From positions 14,779,001-14,843,000 of the forward strand of contig OX335652.1 of NCBI GenBank assembly GCA_946894095.1: 64,000 nt of DNA, given 5' to 3'. Position numbers and translations under genes: made by a program. Each line of letters starts with the position of its first letter. The stretch's first letter is position 1. The notes beneath the pieces were generated by a model that saw only the letters and a program-made list of their open reading frames with translations, had not been told where the DNA came from and searched no databases. Origin of the DNA: Incurvaria masculella (taxonomy: Eukaryota > Arthropoda > Insecta > Lepidoptera > Incurvariidae). This document shows, one piece after another, positions 47,061 through 59,067 of the stretch.

Positions 47061-47263
47061 TCATCTTTGTTTCCAAGGAAATAGGGTATAGTTTTGTAAT
47101 TTTGTTGCACTGAGATCTGCGACTTGAAGATACCTGTTGAAGATGCGGTATTGTGACGGGAGTAGCTCTCCGGGGATTTCGATCTTTATCAGTAGCCACC
47201 GGTAACGAGAACTGATGTTCATGGAAATGTATGGATAACGTAGCTCGTCGTAATCACAAATTG
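47061..47263 (-). CDS. Possible exon of unknown gene
   Basis: The minus strand has a T-rich acceptor TTTTTTTGTCAG|CAAT at 47264/47263. About 67 open codons with even composition follow (DYDELRYPYISMNISS, KIEIPGELLPSQYRIFNR), then a stop at 47061. A possible donor AACAG|GTATCT at 47134/47133 would give a 130-nt internal exon. No domain is recognised. A second frame past the donor (NKDESCAFVPNF) also looks protein-like, so the reading is ambiguous. Confidence 0.25.
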
Positions 47264-48180
47264 CTGACAAAAAAAAAACTTATTTTCGATTAAAATAAGG
47301 GATTTAATATTACATAGTATGATCGAATAAGAGGTAGCAGATTCACATGAATTTAAATCAATTAGGCTTAATGTTTTGAGCCTTCTATGAAGTAAAATAT
47401 CATTGTGCTATCAAAATGTATTTATATAGGAGCCCGGATTGCTAAAACAATTTATAAGTTAATCATATCAAATATTACTTCGGCTTTTTTTTATAATTTA
47501 ACTTTAAGAAACCGACATGATCTTGATTGAATATGGGAGTTACGACTATCTTTTGTTTATATTTAAATTAAAATCCAGTTTAGTAGAATAAATATACGCA
47601 ATAAACTAATTTAATTTACCTAGTCGGTAAAACTAAAATAAAATTTTAAGATCCTTTTATATTAAAATTGATTTGGCTCGCTTGGGGTCTCATCAGTCTT
47701 GGTAACGAGTCTTGTTTGAATTTGTAAAAGTGCGGTTTCAGCAAACGGCTTCGTTGAATAGTTGAAAGTTCGTGTATCGATGAAGATAAGCTAACTAATT
47801 AAAAAGTCTGTTCAAACCATGAAGCGAGTCATAGTATTAACTCGATGAAAACTCAGTAGCACGCTGAACGAAGTTATTGAAAATTGGTAGACAAGCTACA
47901 CTCAGACAGGTCATTTTTGCTTATTTTAAGGCATACAAGCAAACATAGATTCAGCTTACAATTTCTGGCATATACCATCGTCAAATTTACTAAATAATTA
48001 AAACTAAGATAAATATGTTAAGTTAATAATTAGTCAAGGGCTTTATGATACTATGAACTGCATTGAATATGCGTATTTCATATTTCTGTTTTAACATTAC
48101 ATATTTAGAAGTGTTCTCTGAATTTGTAGAGTATTGATGTATTCATAAATATTTGTATTAACCCTACATTGAGAGGAAGG
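47264..48180. other. AT-rich stretch, nothing recognised
   Basis: If the neighbouring exon is real this would be its upstream intron; no further exon could be found. Confidence 0.35.
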
Positions 48181-48678
48181 AAAAAAACCGACCAAGTGAG
48201 AGTCGGACTCGCACATGAAAGGTTCCGTGCCATCGTACAAGATTTAACTCAAAAAAGTCACGTTTTTTGCATTTTTTTTTATGTTACCTATTTTTTATTG
48301 TAGCCGAAAAATAAATACACGGTCTGTGAAAATTTCAGCTGCCTACTTATTACGGTTCATGAGATACAGCCCTGTGACAGACTGACGGACGGACAGAGGA
48401 GGCTTACTAATAGGGTTCCGTTGGCACCCTTTGTAGCATGTGAAATCCACAAATGGGTTTAAATGCTACGAAAGCAGCACGTAGTCGCCGTGTACGCTCG
48501 ACGCAGCGTTCGGACCGGCGCGCGTGTTGAGTTAGTTCTCCGCGCGTCGGCGACCAAACGTCAAAAAATTGTTTTCTTACTAAAATAAATTGAGTGCAAG
48601 CACAATAGGTGGGTCGGACCACTAACCGTGCAAGACAACTCAGAAGAGGAGCCGGAAGCGGACAACGGAACCCTAAAA
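48181..48678 (+). mobile_element. GGTTCCGTACC-family repeat, copy 8, split by an insert
   Basis: The left part is 48181-48432, ending TTGGCACCCTTT; the right part is CGGAACCCTAAAA (48666-48678). The missing middle GGGTA is replaced by a ~233-bp GC-rich insert. Confidence 0.75.
48433..48665. mobile_element. LTR-like insert in repeat copy 8
   Basis: It starts close to TGTAGCATGTG and ends near GCGGACA, giving TG..CA ends. It includes AAAATAAATTGAGTGCAAGC, which resembles a polyadenylation region, and a GC-rich part. It could be a solo LTR, but no target duplication is visible, so the class is uncertain. The 93-codon minus-strand frame across it is not considered a gene. Confidence 0.35.
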
Positions 48679-49138
48679 CAGTGTTCACATGCCAGGGACC
48701 TCACATAGGAGATGCCCGACGAAGACGCCATTTAGATTTCAATCTTTCAATCTTTTAACCCTGTTAAAGTTTAACCTCTCAAACCACATTCATGTTTGGC
48801 CATACGACTCGAATTGACATCATCGTAGATGTACGAACAGTTCAGCTTTCGTAAGAAAACCCTACGTTACAGACCATTTCCTAACTTTACTGCCTTCACG
48901 GGCGCACGGTTAGGAGACGATGTGTTGGCCGCAATCGAGATGTCTCGCCGCCATGTGCAATCGGTCCGACTGGATCGAGTTACGTACGGATTAGGTTCGT
49001 TCGGCGAGCTTCCTCGGTAGTCGCTGTCGCTTCCAGTTAGACGCCATTTGTTTGTGTTCACGAGATTGCGATCGCTCGTTTACGTAGACAATTCACGTGT
49101 GTACGAGTTTAGGAAACGGACGAATGCAACTTTACTAC

Positions 49139-49447
49139 TTTTAGGGTTCCGTACCCAAAGGGTGCCAACGGAACCCTATTACTAAGCCTCACCTATCCGT
49201 CTGTCCGTATATCAATATAGCATATCAATATTGTATATCAATAGTCATATAGCAATATGACATATCTCATGAACCCTAATTGGTAGGCAGCTGAAATTTT
49301 CATAGAGTGTGTACTTATTTTGCCGCTATAACAACAAATAGGTAAAATAAAAAAAATAAAGGTGGTCCCCATACAAAAAAACGTTTAAATCATAAACGAT
49401 GGCACGGAACCCTTCGTGTGCTAGTCCCATTCGCACTTGGCCGATTT
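49139..49447 (-). mobile_element. GGTTCCGTACC-family repeat, copy 9
   Basis: Inverted orientation. The (GTCC)n tract is replaced by an ATATCAATA-type tandem (about 49208-49262), an unusual change among the copies here. Confidence 0.8.
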
Positions 49448-49462
49448 ATTGAGCAGCTCGTA

Positions 49463-49735
49463 ACTTAGGGCCTCGGGGCCTTACTTATCATGCCAGAGAT
49501 CATTTGTAGCTTCAATCCCTGCCCCGTTTATGCTCCACTGTATTTCTATTTCTGAGTTGGGTAAGTGCATTTTGAAACAAATGCCGACTGTTCCATAGAT
49601 TTGATCCATGGATCCACCTGGATTTTCCGTGCCTGTAAAGGGAAGGTCCTGGGATAGCACCTAGTGCTTATGGGAATCGGGTGAATTGGATCAATATCAT
49701 GAATTGGGTGTGGTATAAGATAACCATGTCAAGTT
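49463..49735 (+). mobile_element. tRNA-derived SINE, diverged plus-strand copy
   Basis: Head remnant CAGCTCGTAACTTAGGGCCT, body TGAGTTGGGTAAGTGCATTT and AAGGGAAGGTCCTGGGATAG, tail AATATCATGAATTGGGTGTG. Confidence 0.55.
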
Positions 49736-51379
49736 ACATAAAAATCTCCGACATATTAACATCTTTACCATCGATATAAAAAAAACCATTCAGATGGGTT
49801 CTGAGCTTTCCCATGCGTGTACTCTGATTCGAACAATTTAGAGTACCTGAGCTGTCAGTGTCGATACACCCGTCACTGCGCTCGCGCGTGTTTACCCAAT
49901 ATATTGGTGCTGCTCTATGGTAGAAGCAAGGAAGAAATACGGAAGTAAATAAGTAATAAAAAAGGAAGAACGTTTGCTGATTAAAAATTGTAACTGAGAG
50001 CGGGAAAATAAAAAAATAATGAAGGCAACAACATAGGATAGGGGGGCAACGAGTTGAAACAATCACTTGTATGAAGTTTGACTCTGATGGCGCTTCTTGT
50101 AGATCTTTTAGTTCAATGATCTTTACCCATTCTGTTACATGAGCGCTTCTGAAAGTTGTGAAGAATAATATTGTTTAATAAAAAAATGAGTTACCTTTGT
50201 AAATTGCCAATCATTTTATTTAAATTCATATCACAAATTACTTTTATGCCGTCCAAAAAAAAAATATAATTAAAAAGTTCAACTCACAAGGAAATTGAAT
50301 TAAAATTACTAAAGAAAACTGAAAAGAATTATGATTACAAGCCAGCTAAACCAAAATGTATTGAGCTTTGACCCATAGAAAGGTTGGTAATTCACAAAAG
50401 TTCACCTTTGAAGCACTAATTCGTAATAAATGTTCAGCCCGTTATTTAGTTTGTTGTTAATTTCTCAAAAAAAAATTTCAAGTTAAATTTACATGATTTT
50501 ATTTGAATTAGCCATTAAAAATATATTATTCACAAAAACATTTAGAATGTTCCTTTACCTAAAATTTAGAACTCTACATTTGGATAGTTTAAATATGAAA
50601 CTTAAGTGCATAAATGTTGTGCTCTAAATATATAAGTTTGGCATAAAAGTTTGATGAGTCGACAGACTGCTGGCGACGCACCAAACGTATATGTATTTGC
50701 ACGCAAAGTATAACCTGAAAATCTGGGTACATAGAAATATCATTGAGTAAATGAGGTTCCTCATTGGCAATATTTAATACTTTTAAATTTTATGCTAGAT
50801 TCTCTCCACTGCAATATTGCAGAAACATAATGTCGCGAGTGTGAGTCACGAGCCATGGTAGTACAAGTTCGCGCAAAGCGCCGCCGACACCTAGCTAACA
50901 AGCCCCCGTACATGCGGTAATGATCCACGGACGCTGTATCGAGATGTATTTAATTGGGTGTCTTTATAGTATGCGGAGTTAGCATGATACAGAGGAAGCT
51001 TCTGTGTTGCGCACTCGCTTGCAAGACGGCATGTTCTTAGTTATGATGTTAGATTTTTTTAGAAACTTATATTTGTGGGTTTACTTAAGATTCTATATAA
51101 GCGCCTATTGAAGGAATAGACGTCTGCGTTAATCAATGTTAAAACACGCCACTTTTAGTGAACTGCATGGAGTTGCCTCGGCTCCACTGTAGCGTTGATT
51201 TTGATTTTGTGTCCTTTCGTGCACTCGGCTCTAAGACCAATGTTATTATTGAAAGTTTACCTGGCGACTTCAATACGGCTGACTGAATAAAACAAACATA
51301 CTAATTTATATTTTTGTGTCTTTTTTAATTTATTTATCTATTGGTAGTTAAAATCGCTTACACAATTTTTATGGATGGC
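49736..51379. other. No gene recognised
   Basis: A 110-codon minus-strand frame (49734-50066) has a cysteine-containing C-terminal half, but no recognisable pattern or splice sites. The rest is AT-rich. Confidence 0.35.
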
Positions 51380-51835
51380 CTGTACCATACCTACTCATAA
51401 TATTAGCCCAATAGATAATATTCCCTAAAAAAATAAGCACCACGGTGACATTGGACTGGATTTAAAAGGGGACGCATTATAAAGTCCAAAAAGCACAAGG
51501 TCCAAACCCATACCGTCCAAAATACTTACGAATACGGATATTTTTAGTTGGGTTAGGTAAGGTTAGGTAAGGTTAGATTATATGCATATTATAATACACT
51601 AGAAAAATACATACTTTTGGACGTTCTGGGTTTTGGACTTTATTTATTTTTTTATTTATTTATTTACCTGATGATATTAACCCGGGTAGGCTTAACTCTC
51701 CGAACCATGGAATAGCTCGTGACGAAATACACTTATCTAACTCTGAGAGATAAATAAAGTATGACATTAATGGGGCGGGGATTGAACCCATGACATGCAA
51801 GAGAAGCAAACCCCCGCGCTCTACTATAACCCGCT
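51380..51835 (-). mobile_element. tRNA-derived SINE split by a small MITE
   Basis: SINE words TACTCATAATATTAGCCCAA, GACATTGGACTGGATTTAAA, then (after the insert) AACCCGGGTAGGCTTAACTC, GACGAAATACACTTATCTAA and the head remnant ATTGAACCCATGACATGCAA. The insert is listed separately. Confidence 0.65.
51482..51640. mobile_element. MITE of 159 bp with TA duplication, carrying TTAGGT-like repeats
   Basis: The ends AAGTCCAAAA and TTTTGGACTT are inverted repeats flanked by TA on both sides, as in Tc1/mariner-type insertions. Inside, 51550-51576 reads GGTTAGGTAAGGTTAGGTAA, close to arthropod telomere repeats. Confidence 0.6.
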
Positions 51836-52905
51836 TGCCTCCTAAACATAATGTATTTTAATCCAATGCTGAGTAAAATAGTTAAAAGTTGATTTTACCG
51901 TCACTTCCTCTACGCATTTAACAGCGTAGACTGAGGGCCCGCAGCAAAGTGCTATAATGTATAAGACATTCGCCAGGCAAGGAATATAGATCGGCTGTGG
52001 TTTATAGAAATTCTGTACCCGAGGAATTTCTCGGAAGCGGGACATCGCGCCAAATGATCACGCCAACGTGGGTGGCGGCCGAGGGGACGGCAGTGACGTG
52101 ACAACAGTGGCGGACTTCGAAATATCACAAGTACAAGGGGGTAGCTGGTCACGATTTTAAGAGCTAACCAATGCTACCAACGAACTGTAAATTATGGTGT
52201 GGTTTTCATAATAAATACGCTTACGTAATCGTCTTCCGAAAGAATAAACCGAATCTACAGAAGGAAGCAACCCAATCTTGAAACTGATTCTATGTGTTGT
52301 TAAAGGCATGCCTACTTATTGTGTCCCACAACAGAATCCACGAGGCATGCTTTGTAGCCTGTGCAACGGGATCGGATATCAATAAAGGCTAAATGTAATA
52401 AAATATTAATGACAATGCCAACATTTCTGGGCTGGAGTACATCTCTGGTTAACTTAAGTTAAGTGGTTATAATGTATCCGTCTTCTTACTTCTTATATCA
52501 TTGACTAAAGATATATTTATCTTAGCTATAACTAAAGGTTAGTCAGAGATGCACTCCAGCTTCAGACCATAGACGTAAGCACAGCAGCATGCAAATATTA
52601 GGTCTGTCCTTCAGACTCTCGAGTGGTAAAACAATTTTGGTATCGTACATTATCGCACCCATTTATCTTACAAGATTATTTTCAGTCTCAAAACGACAAA
52701 GCCTATAATAATGATAGATTATATAACTGTGCGTGTATTGGCTGGCTCTTCTACTATTTGAGCCTCTCTATCCTGTACCATCTCTTTCCAGTCAAAGAAT
52801 ATAAACACTCTGCAGTTCTTCGGCCTTTTCTTGCTTCCGAGCCCATAGCGACGTGTATAGCACACATAGTGCAAAATAATAAATAACAATCAGAGTAGTG
52901 CAGCC
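51836..52905. other. No gene recognised; GC-richer patch 51990-52110
   Basis: Several overlapping frames on both strands, none with a recognisable domain. Confidence 0.35.
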
Positions 52906-52906
52906 A

Positions 52907-53202
52907 TTTTTAGGGTTCCGTACCCAAAGGGTACCAACAGAACCCTATTACTAAGCCTCCGCTGTCTGTCCGTTCGTCCGTCTGTCCGTCTGTCACAGGG
53001 CTGTATCTCATGAATCGTAATAGGTAGGCAGCTGAATTTTTCACATAGTGTGCATTTATTTTTCCGCTATAACAATCAAAATAAATATAATAGAAATTAA
53101 CGGGGGTGCCCATACAAAAAACCTGGTATTTTTGTTTTAAATCTCGTACGATGATACGGAACCCTTCGTGCGCGAGTCCGACTAGCACTTGTCCGGTTTT
53201 TT
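52907..53202 (-). mobile_element. GGTTCCGTACC-family repeat, copy 10
   Basis: Inverted orientation, full length with slight terminal divergence (CTAGCACTTGTCCGGTTTT). Confidence 0.85.
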
Positions 53203-55555
53203 GCTTCTCCGTGTACAGGGAAGACAGTTTGAGCGGTTGGGGTAATTTAAATTCAGTCACAGCGAATCATTAATTAAATTTTCACCCCCGTTATTATCGC
53301 CACCTGGTGGAGAAAAGCGAATAATAATAGCTCCTGGCAACAGCTGCGATGACTGAAGCGAGTCGTGAAGCCTGCAGGGTAGTTTTAGTTCCATGTGAAT
53401 ACATCCTACGAAGGGGGGATAAATAATTCAATGTATTTTGGTTCACCTAGTTCTCATGAACTGGCTCTTGAAACATTTTCATGGTTTTTCTATCGAATTA
53501 AGTTGCAGATCATGAATTTATTCATTTATAACATTTTTAGATGAAGATGCAATTGTGTAATCAATATAATTGAAATAAATATTTTATTTGTATACCCGAG
53601 GAATTAATCGGGTTTTTAATGATTTAAATATCAAGGGTATATATAAGCTATAGCTTTGGCTTAAAATATATCAGTAATCCAATATAGTACTCAAGTCCTT
53701 ACAAAAATTGATGTAATCACATGTTACATTAACATACAATTAAAACATAAATCAATAAGGAATTATAAAATAGGATAAAACGAGGTTTTTATTGTAAGGA
53801 TATCTATATCAGTGAGCTAGTTCACTTGTTAGCAAGCTCAACGTTGCTACTGATATGAGTTGCTTTCACGAAATGATCACTCTCAGTACCGCGTGTAGCT
53901 CACAGCACATCTATACAGTTTATCTATAACATGAACTTATGGTCGTGACTTTCGCTTATTGCGAGAGGGAAACTATTAGCACCTACTGAAAGCTATATTA
54001 GGAGAGTGACAAGTTCAGGAAATTAGGAAATTCTAATATGCTTGTGTCCCTGTAGTTAGGAAATTGACTAATCAGCTGTCACCGCTTCAAGCATAATCGT
54101 AATATTCAGAAGTCTGATATTTTATATCATATCACCTGTCATTTTTAAGATATACATTTTCAAAGCATATTTTGTCGTCAAATATAACAGTAATCTAATA
54201 TAGGAAGCGACGCATTCCTATATTAGGATGCTGTTATACTTGTATACTTCCAAGTATACCTGTTGTACTTCCAAGGCGTGAACTTGCAACTCTTGTACGG
54301 GCTAACGCGTCTCGCAATCTTGGGCCTAACCATAGTAAATTGATTCGCCGGGTAAACAGGCAAGTGCGTGATTTATCTGATATTAAGGTGCATTTTCTAC
54401 CACTTCGTTTGACAGTATGAATGAAACGTACGAAATACAACCATACATACGTCAGATGTAATCACTTACTTGTCTTTTAGCCTGGCGAACGAATTTGCCA
54501 TGGTAAGCCCCCTGGACATTTATGCATTCAATTTACTTGTTAAGTTTGTTGCACTAATATAAAAAATGCTCACTCACTCACTTTTTTTATTTAAGGTACA
54601 TTTATTTCCGTACTAGGCTCCGCACGGAACAATGTCGACATTATCCGGGACAAAAGTAGCCTAAATCACCCTCCGACTTATAAAATATATGCTTTCAAAA
54701 CAATTTGCAAAATTTGACTTGCACGCAGTAACAGGTGCATTTAAATAAAAGGTTGTAAAATAACGTTGATATCACTATCTTGTTAAATACTCTCTGTGGC
54801 ATTTCAGATTGTTAACAGAAAGACATAAAGAATGTTAGTGGAGGTTTAATCCAAACGTTAGAATAAACGTAAACGTAAAAACTATATATTTGCAGAACAA
54901 CCTATTTGGAGCAAAACATCTGGATACATTTTTTTTGTACGGCTTAAAAATTTAAACATTTTTAAGCCGTACAACAAAAAGCCACATAAATTGTAATGTG
55001 TAGATTCTAACCAAAATATGGAAATGGTGAATTTTGTTCAAGCCGTACACAAAATGATTTTTTACCTTTTTTTTAACACCTGGTTAACACCCGGTATAAC
55101 TGTATTGAATATAATTTATTTTTAGCAATAATTTAGCCATTATAACAACGCGTTAGACACGTTAGAGCATTGTGGCACATATATCAAACAGTATGTACGT
55201 ATCTGAGGCAGGAACCACGACCATGCGTGTACGATTTATACGCTCACACTGCTAAGCTACTTACTATTGTAAGGAGAGATCCATCATGTTCATTGAAGAA
55301 ATGTTATCCAACAAAACGAGGAGAACATCTTCATCAATTATTCATGCATCGGACTGCACACGAACACTTACATATATGCACGTGGCTACTTTTATACGGG
55401 CATGCATTCTCTTTCTGGTCAGCCTTGAGATCCTCCTTAGCGATAGCAACGCGTCTTGCCGGTAGCTAAAGGAGACACACGCAACATTGTACATTTTCAG
55501 TAGGTAAAGGTGATACTTCCACGCGGATTTTGCTCAGTATCCATGAACGTATGAA
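53203..55555. other. AT-rich stretch with two hairpins, no gene recognised
   Basis: Inverted repeats at 54183-54206/54215-54238 (24 bp, imperfect) and 54935-54950/54959-54974 (16 bp, perfect, TTGTACGGCTTAAAAA). No coding evidence. Confidence 0.4.
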
Positions 55556-55557
55556 AT

Positions 55558-55890
55558 CTCGTAGCCTAGTGGCGCGGGGACTGGCCTAGCGTACAAGAGG
55601 CCCGGGTTCAATACCAACTTGCACCACTGTCTTTCTCTTTCAGAGTTCGATAAGTGCATTTCGTCACGAATGCGAGCTGCTCCATGGTTCGGAATCCATG
55701 TAAAACTGTAGGTCCCCTTCCCCTACTAGGTGGTAGGGTTAATCCCGCCCGGGTTGGTACCATCGCATTGGATGAACGATCGTCGAAGCGACAATGAAAA
55801 TTGTCCGTGTTTTCCATCCAGTCCGATGTAGCCCAGGAAGATAAATAAGTTCCTGGCATAGCACCTAGTTCCCATGTGATGTATTAGGCA
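55558..55890 (+). mobile_element. tRNA-derived SINE, well-preserved plus-strand copy
   Basis: Head CGTAGCCTAGTGGCGCGGGG (A box), B box CCGGGTTCAATACC, then body CTTTCTCTTTCAGAGTTCGA, AAGTGCATTTCGTCACGAAT, CCATGTAAAACTGTAGGTCC, and tail AAGTTCCTGGCATAGCACCT. It gives the orientation of the family. Confidence 0.8.
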
Positions 55891-56479
55891 AGTATCACCA
55901 CGGTCGGTTTGGTATTCATGTCCAGTAACATAATAATACTAAAACAATTAAAAAATAGAAAAAAAAATAAACAAAAAATGGTAAAAAAAATTTTACAAAA
56001 GAATATATTTCTTTTTTTTTTCAAACATGTACAAGACACCTCGACCTTTTTTTTAGAACATGACCTGGCTTGTAAAATAGCGCAGCAATATATTACACTC
56101 ACAATAAAAAAATATAATGTATGTGCTATGATGCATAATATTGGGAATCAATTAATCTTCGGAAATCCCACAATCTCTCCGATCTAGCAATTTCAATATT
56201 AACTTTCCTAAATCATCTTGCAAATGTGAATCTTCTCTGTTCTTCATAATTTTTATTCGAATGCTGTTTTAATGACTTCTTAATTGATTTGTAATGGCCA
56301 ATAATTTCAGACTATGTGTGTCAATATTAAGTCAATTAACTTACATTCCCACAATGTATGGCAGAAATGGTAGTGAGAGTCTGAACATTTAAATATTTCA
56401 ACTCGAAATGGTGTAACAGTGAATTTTGATGATGAGAATGTGAGCTACAAATTCAAGTTAAATGATCAAAACGTGACAG

Positions 56480-56599
56480 CGCATCATACACGAAGTACGC
56501 AAAATGTACGGGTTCATGGCCGAAGTTCTGATTCCCACGGACATGCCAGTTGATAGCGGCTGCAATGCGAGGAACAGTTACCAACTTGACTCGTTGTAA
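56480..56599 (+). CDS. Possible exon of unknown gene
   Basis: Directly after a CAG the plus strand is open for 39 codons. Its composition is protein-like (HEVRKMYGFMAEVLIP, SGCNARNSYQ), and it ends at TAA, with a GTAATG donor overlapping that stop (TCGTT|GTAATG at 56595/56596). The acceptor lacks a pyrimidine tract. No family is recognised. Confidence 0.3.
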   Translation, partial: RIIHEVRKMYGFMAEVLIPTDMPVDSGCNARNSYQLDSL

Positions 56600-57067
56600 T
56601 GTTATTTTTTATAGATAATCTTCATAAAACGTATTTAAGAACATTATTGATATAGTAATTTAATTTTAAGTAAGCAAATATATTAATACTTAAATTAAAG
56701 TATGTAAATAAATATGAACGTTACCTTTGTTATTGTAACTGAGAAAGATTTAGAATTTTATTTGTCCACTTTATGTCCTTCTTTTTCATTATCTTTTTTA
56801 GCAAAATTAATTGTATTATTTCGTGACAGTATTTTCAGAAGTACTGAGGAATAAATTAAATTACTTTCTGTGCCTGGAATAAAAAGTGCAAAATATATTA
56901 GATGTTTCTCAACTAATAAATATGTTTTTAATGATTTAAAGTAAGAAAAATATTGATATTTAAACTATAAGTAATTAAATATGTTTTTATGAAAAACCGG
57001 AATGTGTTGCTGTGTTGAGAACCAAAGGTGGTCATAATAGCCAAATAAACCTCCAAAAATACGCCTC

Positions 57068-57301
57068 GTAAAATCACGCTCAGCGAGGCACCATACCAGC
57101 GGATTTGCGGACTATCGCTGAACTATGGAGCTCGTTCAAATTACGCTTGAAGACTAGGTTTGAGGAAAGGTACCCGCTGGTAGACATTTCCATATCCTGG
57201 CGGTAGAGAAATGAGTTTGAGAAGCGGTTCGTTCTCAATAGCCTAATGTCAATCCCCTGTTCTGATTCTCCAGGGCCATTACCATTATTCACCATTCTAT
57301 A
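57068..57301. CDS. Exon-like segment, strand ambiguous
   Basis: On the minus strand a 71-codon frame (57295-57080) starts with an ATG. On the plus strand an exon-like frame runs from CACGCTCAG| at 57083 (RGTIPADLRTIAELWSS..) to a CG|GTAGAG donor near 57206. Both look coding, so the strand cannot be decided. It lies between two other weak plus-strand candidates. Confidence 0.22.
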
Positions 57302-58308
57302 TCACTTTGATTGTGGACTGGGAAAACAATACTTGATTGTCAACCATTGATTAAAAATACATGTATAATAAGTTATTTATACACGTCACTGTTCGTGACA
57401 AATATTGAAGGATGTCTCCGCTGGTTTCTCAAAAATATATGTTTTTAATAAGTGGAAAAATGAACTTAAATTAGTGTTTAAATTGTCAGTTGCGGAGTAC
57501 GCAACTGACAATTTCACTGTAAGTTATGACTGCTAACAATTTCACTGCTCTCACCCAAGCATCTTCCCAAAAGCCCGCATTGTTTGCCTCTAAAATGAGC
57601 GCCAATTTCCCTTTGATACCGCCTCAAAGTGGCAACCCCGGGGAAATTGCATAATTGGGACAATGTGGAATAGGAGGAATAGTACGACAGTCATGGAGAG
57701 GTCTACGGAGAGCCTGAGTATGTGGGTACATTTGTACATTCACTTGATGAAATCTATAGGATATCTATAAATGAAACTTAATTGTATGCATGTAATAGAT
57801 GCAACATGAATTCTCAGGGTTAGGTACCTACAGCTTTACAAATACGTCATATGTATACACCTATAGTCTGATAATCTGAAACGAATAATAACTATTTGTT
57901 TTCGATGAAATTAAAATGTTAATAAAAGTATGTGGAATTATCACTAATTTATTTAAAGGACAGATGAATCCATCTATAAATTAGCAAATAATCGGGAAAT
58001 ATTTTTACTTCACCCCCGTATTTATGAATACTGTCCAAATTACTCGTGATCTATTTAAAAATATCAATGATGATTTTTAAATCACAAATGAATTCATACA
58101 AATTTATAAATTAACTGTTCAAGACTATACTTTAATTTATTTGCAGTAATAATTATAACATGAAACGAATCCAATAAATGATGGTTCAAAAAATTTAACG
58201 TTTTGGCCCCCAAAAGTCGATACAAAGACACTTTGCAGATTGCGGCACAAACACAAAACAAAAATAAAAACCGTAATTCATTATGCATTTGCAACACTGG
58301 TTTTCAAG

Positions 58309-58517
58309 GCCCTGAACAAATATTCTATGAAATGTGGCATATGTCAGTTCGTAATAATTTGGCGGACCTAGTCAATGCAATAAAGGAATTAGATCCATTC
58401 GAGCGGACCGGCCTCAAGCACTTGCGAGAACTCGCACCTTTAGCCAGTCCAGCCATTCAACTAACGTCCAGTCCAGGTGACAAGGCATTGCCTGCTTCGT
58501 CGACGGGCAATAAATAA
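58309..58517 (+). CDS. Possible terminal exon of unknown gene
   Basis: After GGTTTTCAAG the frame encodes an amphipathic, protein-like stretch (FYEMWHMSVRNNLADLV, KELDPFERTGLKHLRELAP) and stops at TAA 58515-58517. The stop overlaps an AATAAATAAA that could serve as a polyadenylation signal. No domain is recognised. It could belong to the same transcript as 56480-56599, but intron phases could not be reconciled. Confidence 0.3.
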
Positions 58518-58934
58518 ATGCGGCTCGCCTGTGAAGTTTTACCACAGACGATTTATGTAGATAAGAAAATGCACTTCGCTTACAACGCCATGTCCTCTGG
58601 CAGCCTGTTAGTCCCGCTGGATTCTTTCCCATAATTAAAAGTGATTTTATTTTAAGAGTAAATTCATGAACTATGACAATTTTATAAAAAAATTACGGGT
58701 TTTATTTCTGGCTCCAGATCACCGATATTCGGTCTCAGGTTACCCAGCGGTTGAATTTAGTTAATCTCATTGATTTCGATTAGTGGAAAGTCCATTGATT
58801 TGTCATAGTTATTGCTAATAAACCTGATACCGCTGAAGTGGCGGAATGTCCTCGCGAGATTTTCCATCACTTTCGAATTAAAAGGTTATGAGTTAATTTG
58901 TGAATGTAAGTTTTGGGATTTTTCATCATGTTTT

Positions 58935-59017
58935 ATAGGGTTCCGTAACCAAAGAGTACCAACAAAGCCCTATTACTAAGCCTCCACTGTCCTTCCGTCC
59001 CCGTCTGTCAGCGAGCA
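58935..59017 (-). mobile_element. GGTTCCGTACC-family repeat, copy 11, truncated
   Basis: Only the first ~83 bp remain (AGGGTTCCGTAACCAAAGAG to CCGTCCCCGTCTGTCA). It lies just left of the giant inverted repeat. Confidence 0.7.
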
Positions 59018-59067
59018 AATCCTATGGCACAGTCGACTCTTAGTAAAGGGCATTTTCTGTAGATATT

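Noticed and set aside
55909..56187. 92-codon lysine-rich frame
   Set aside because: Poly-A/T low complexity with no domain.
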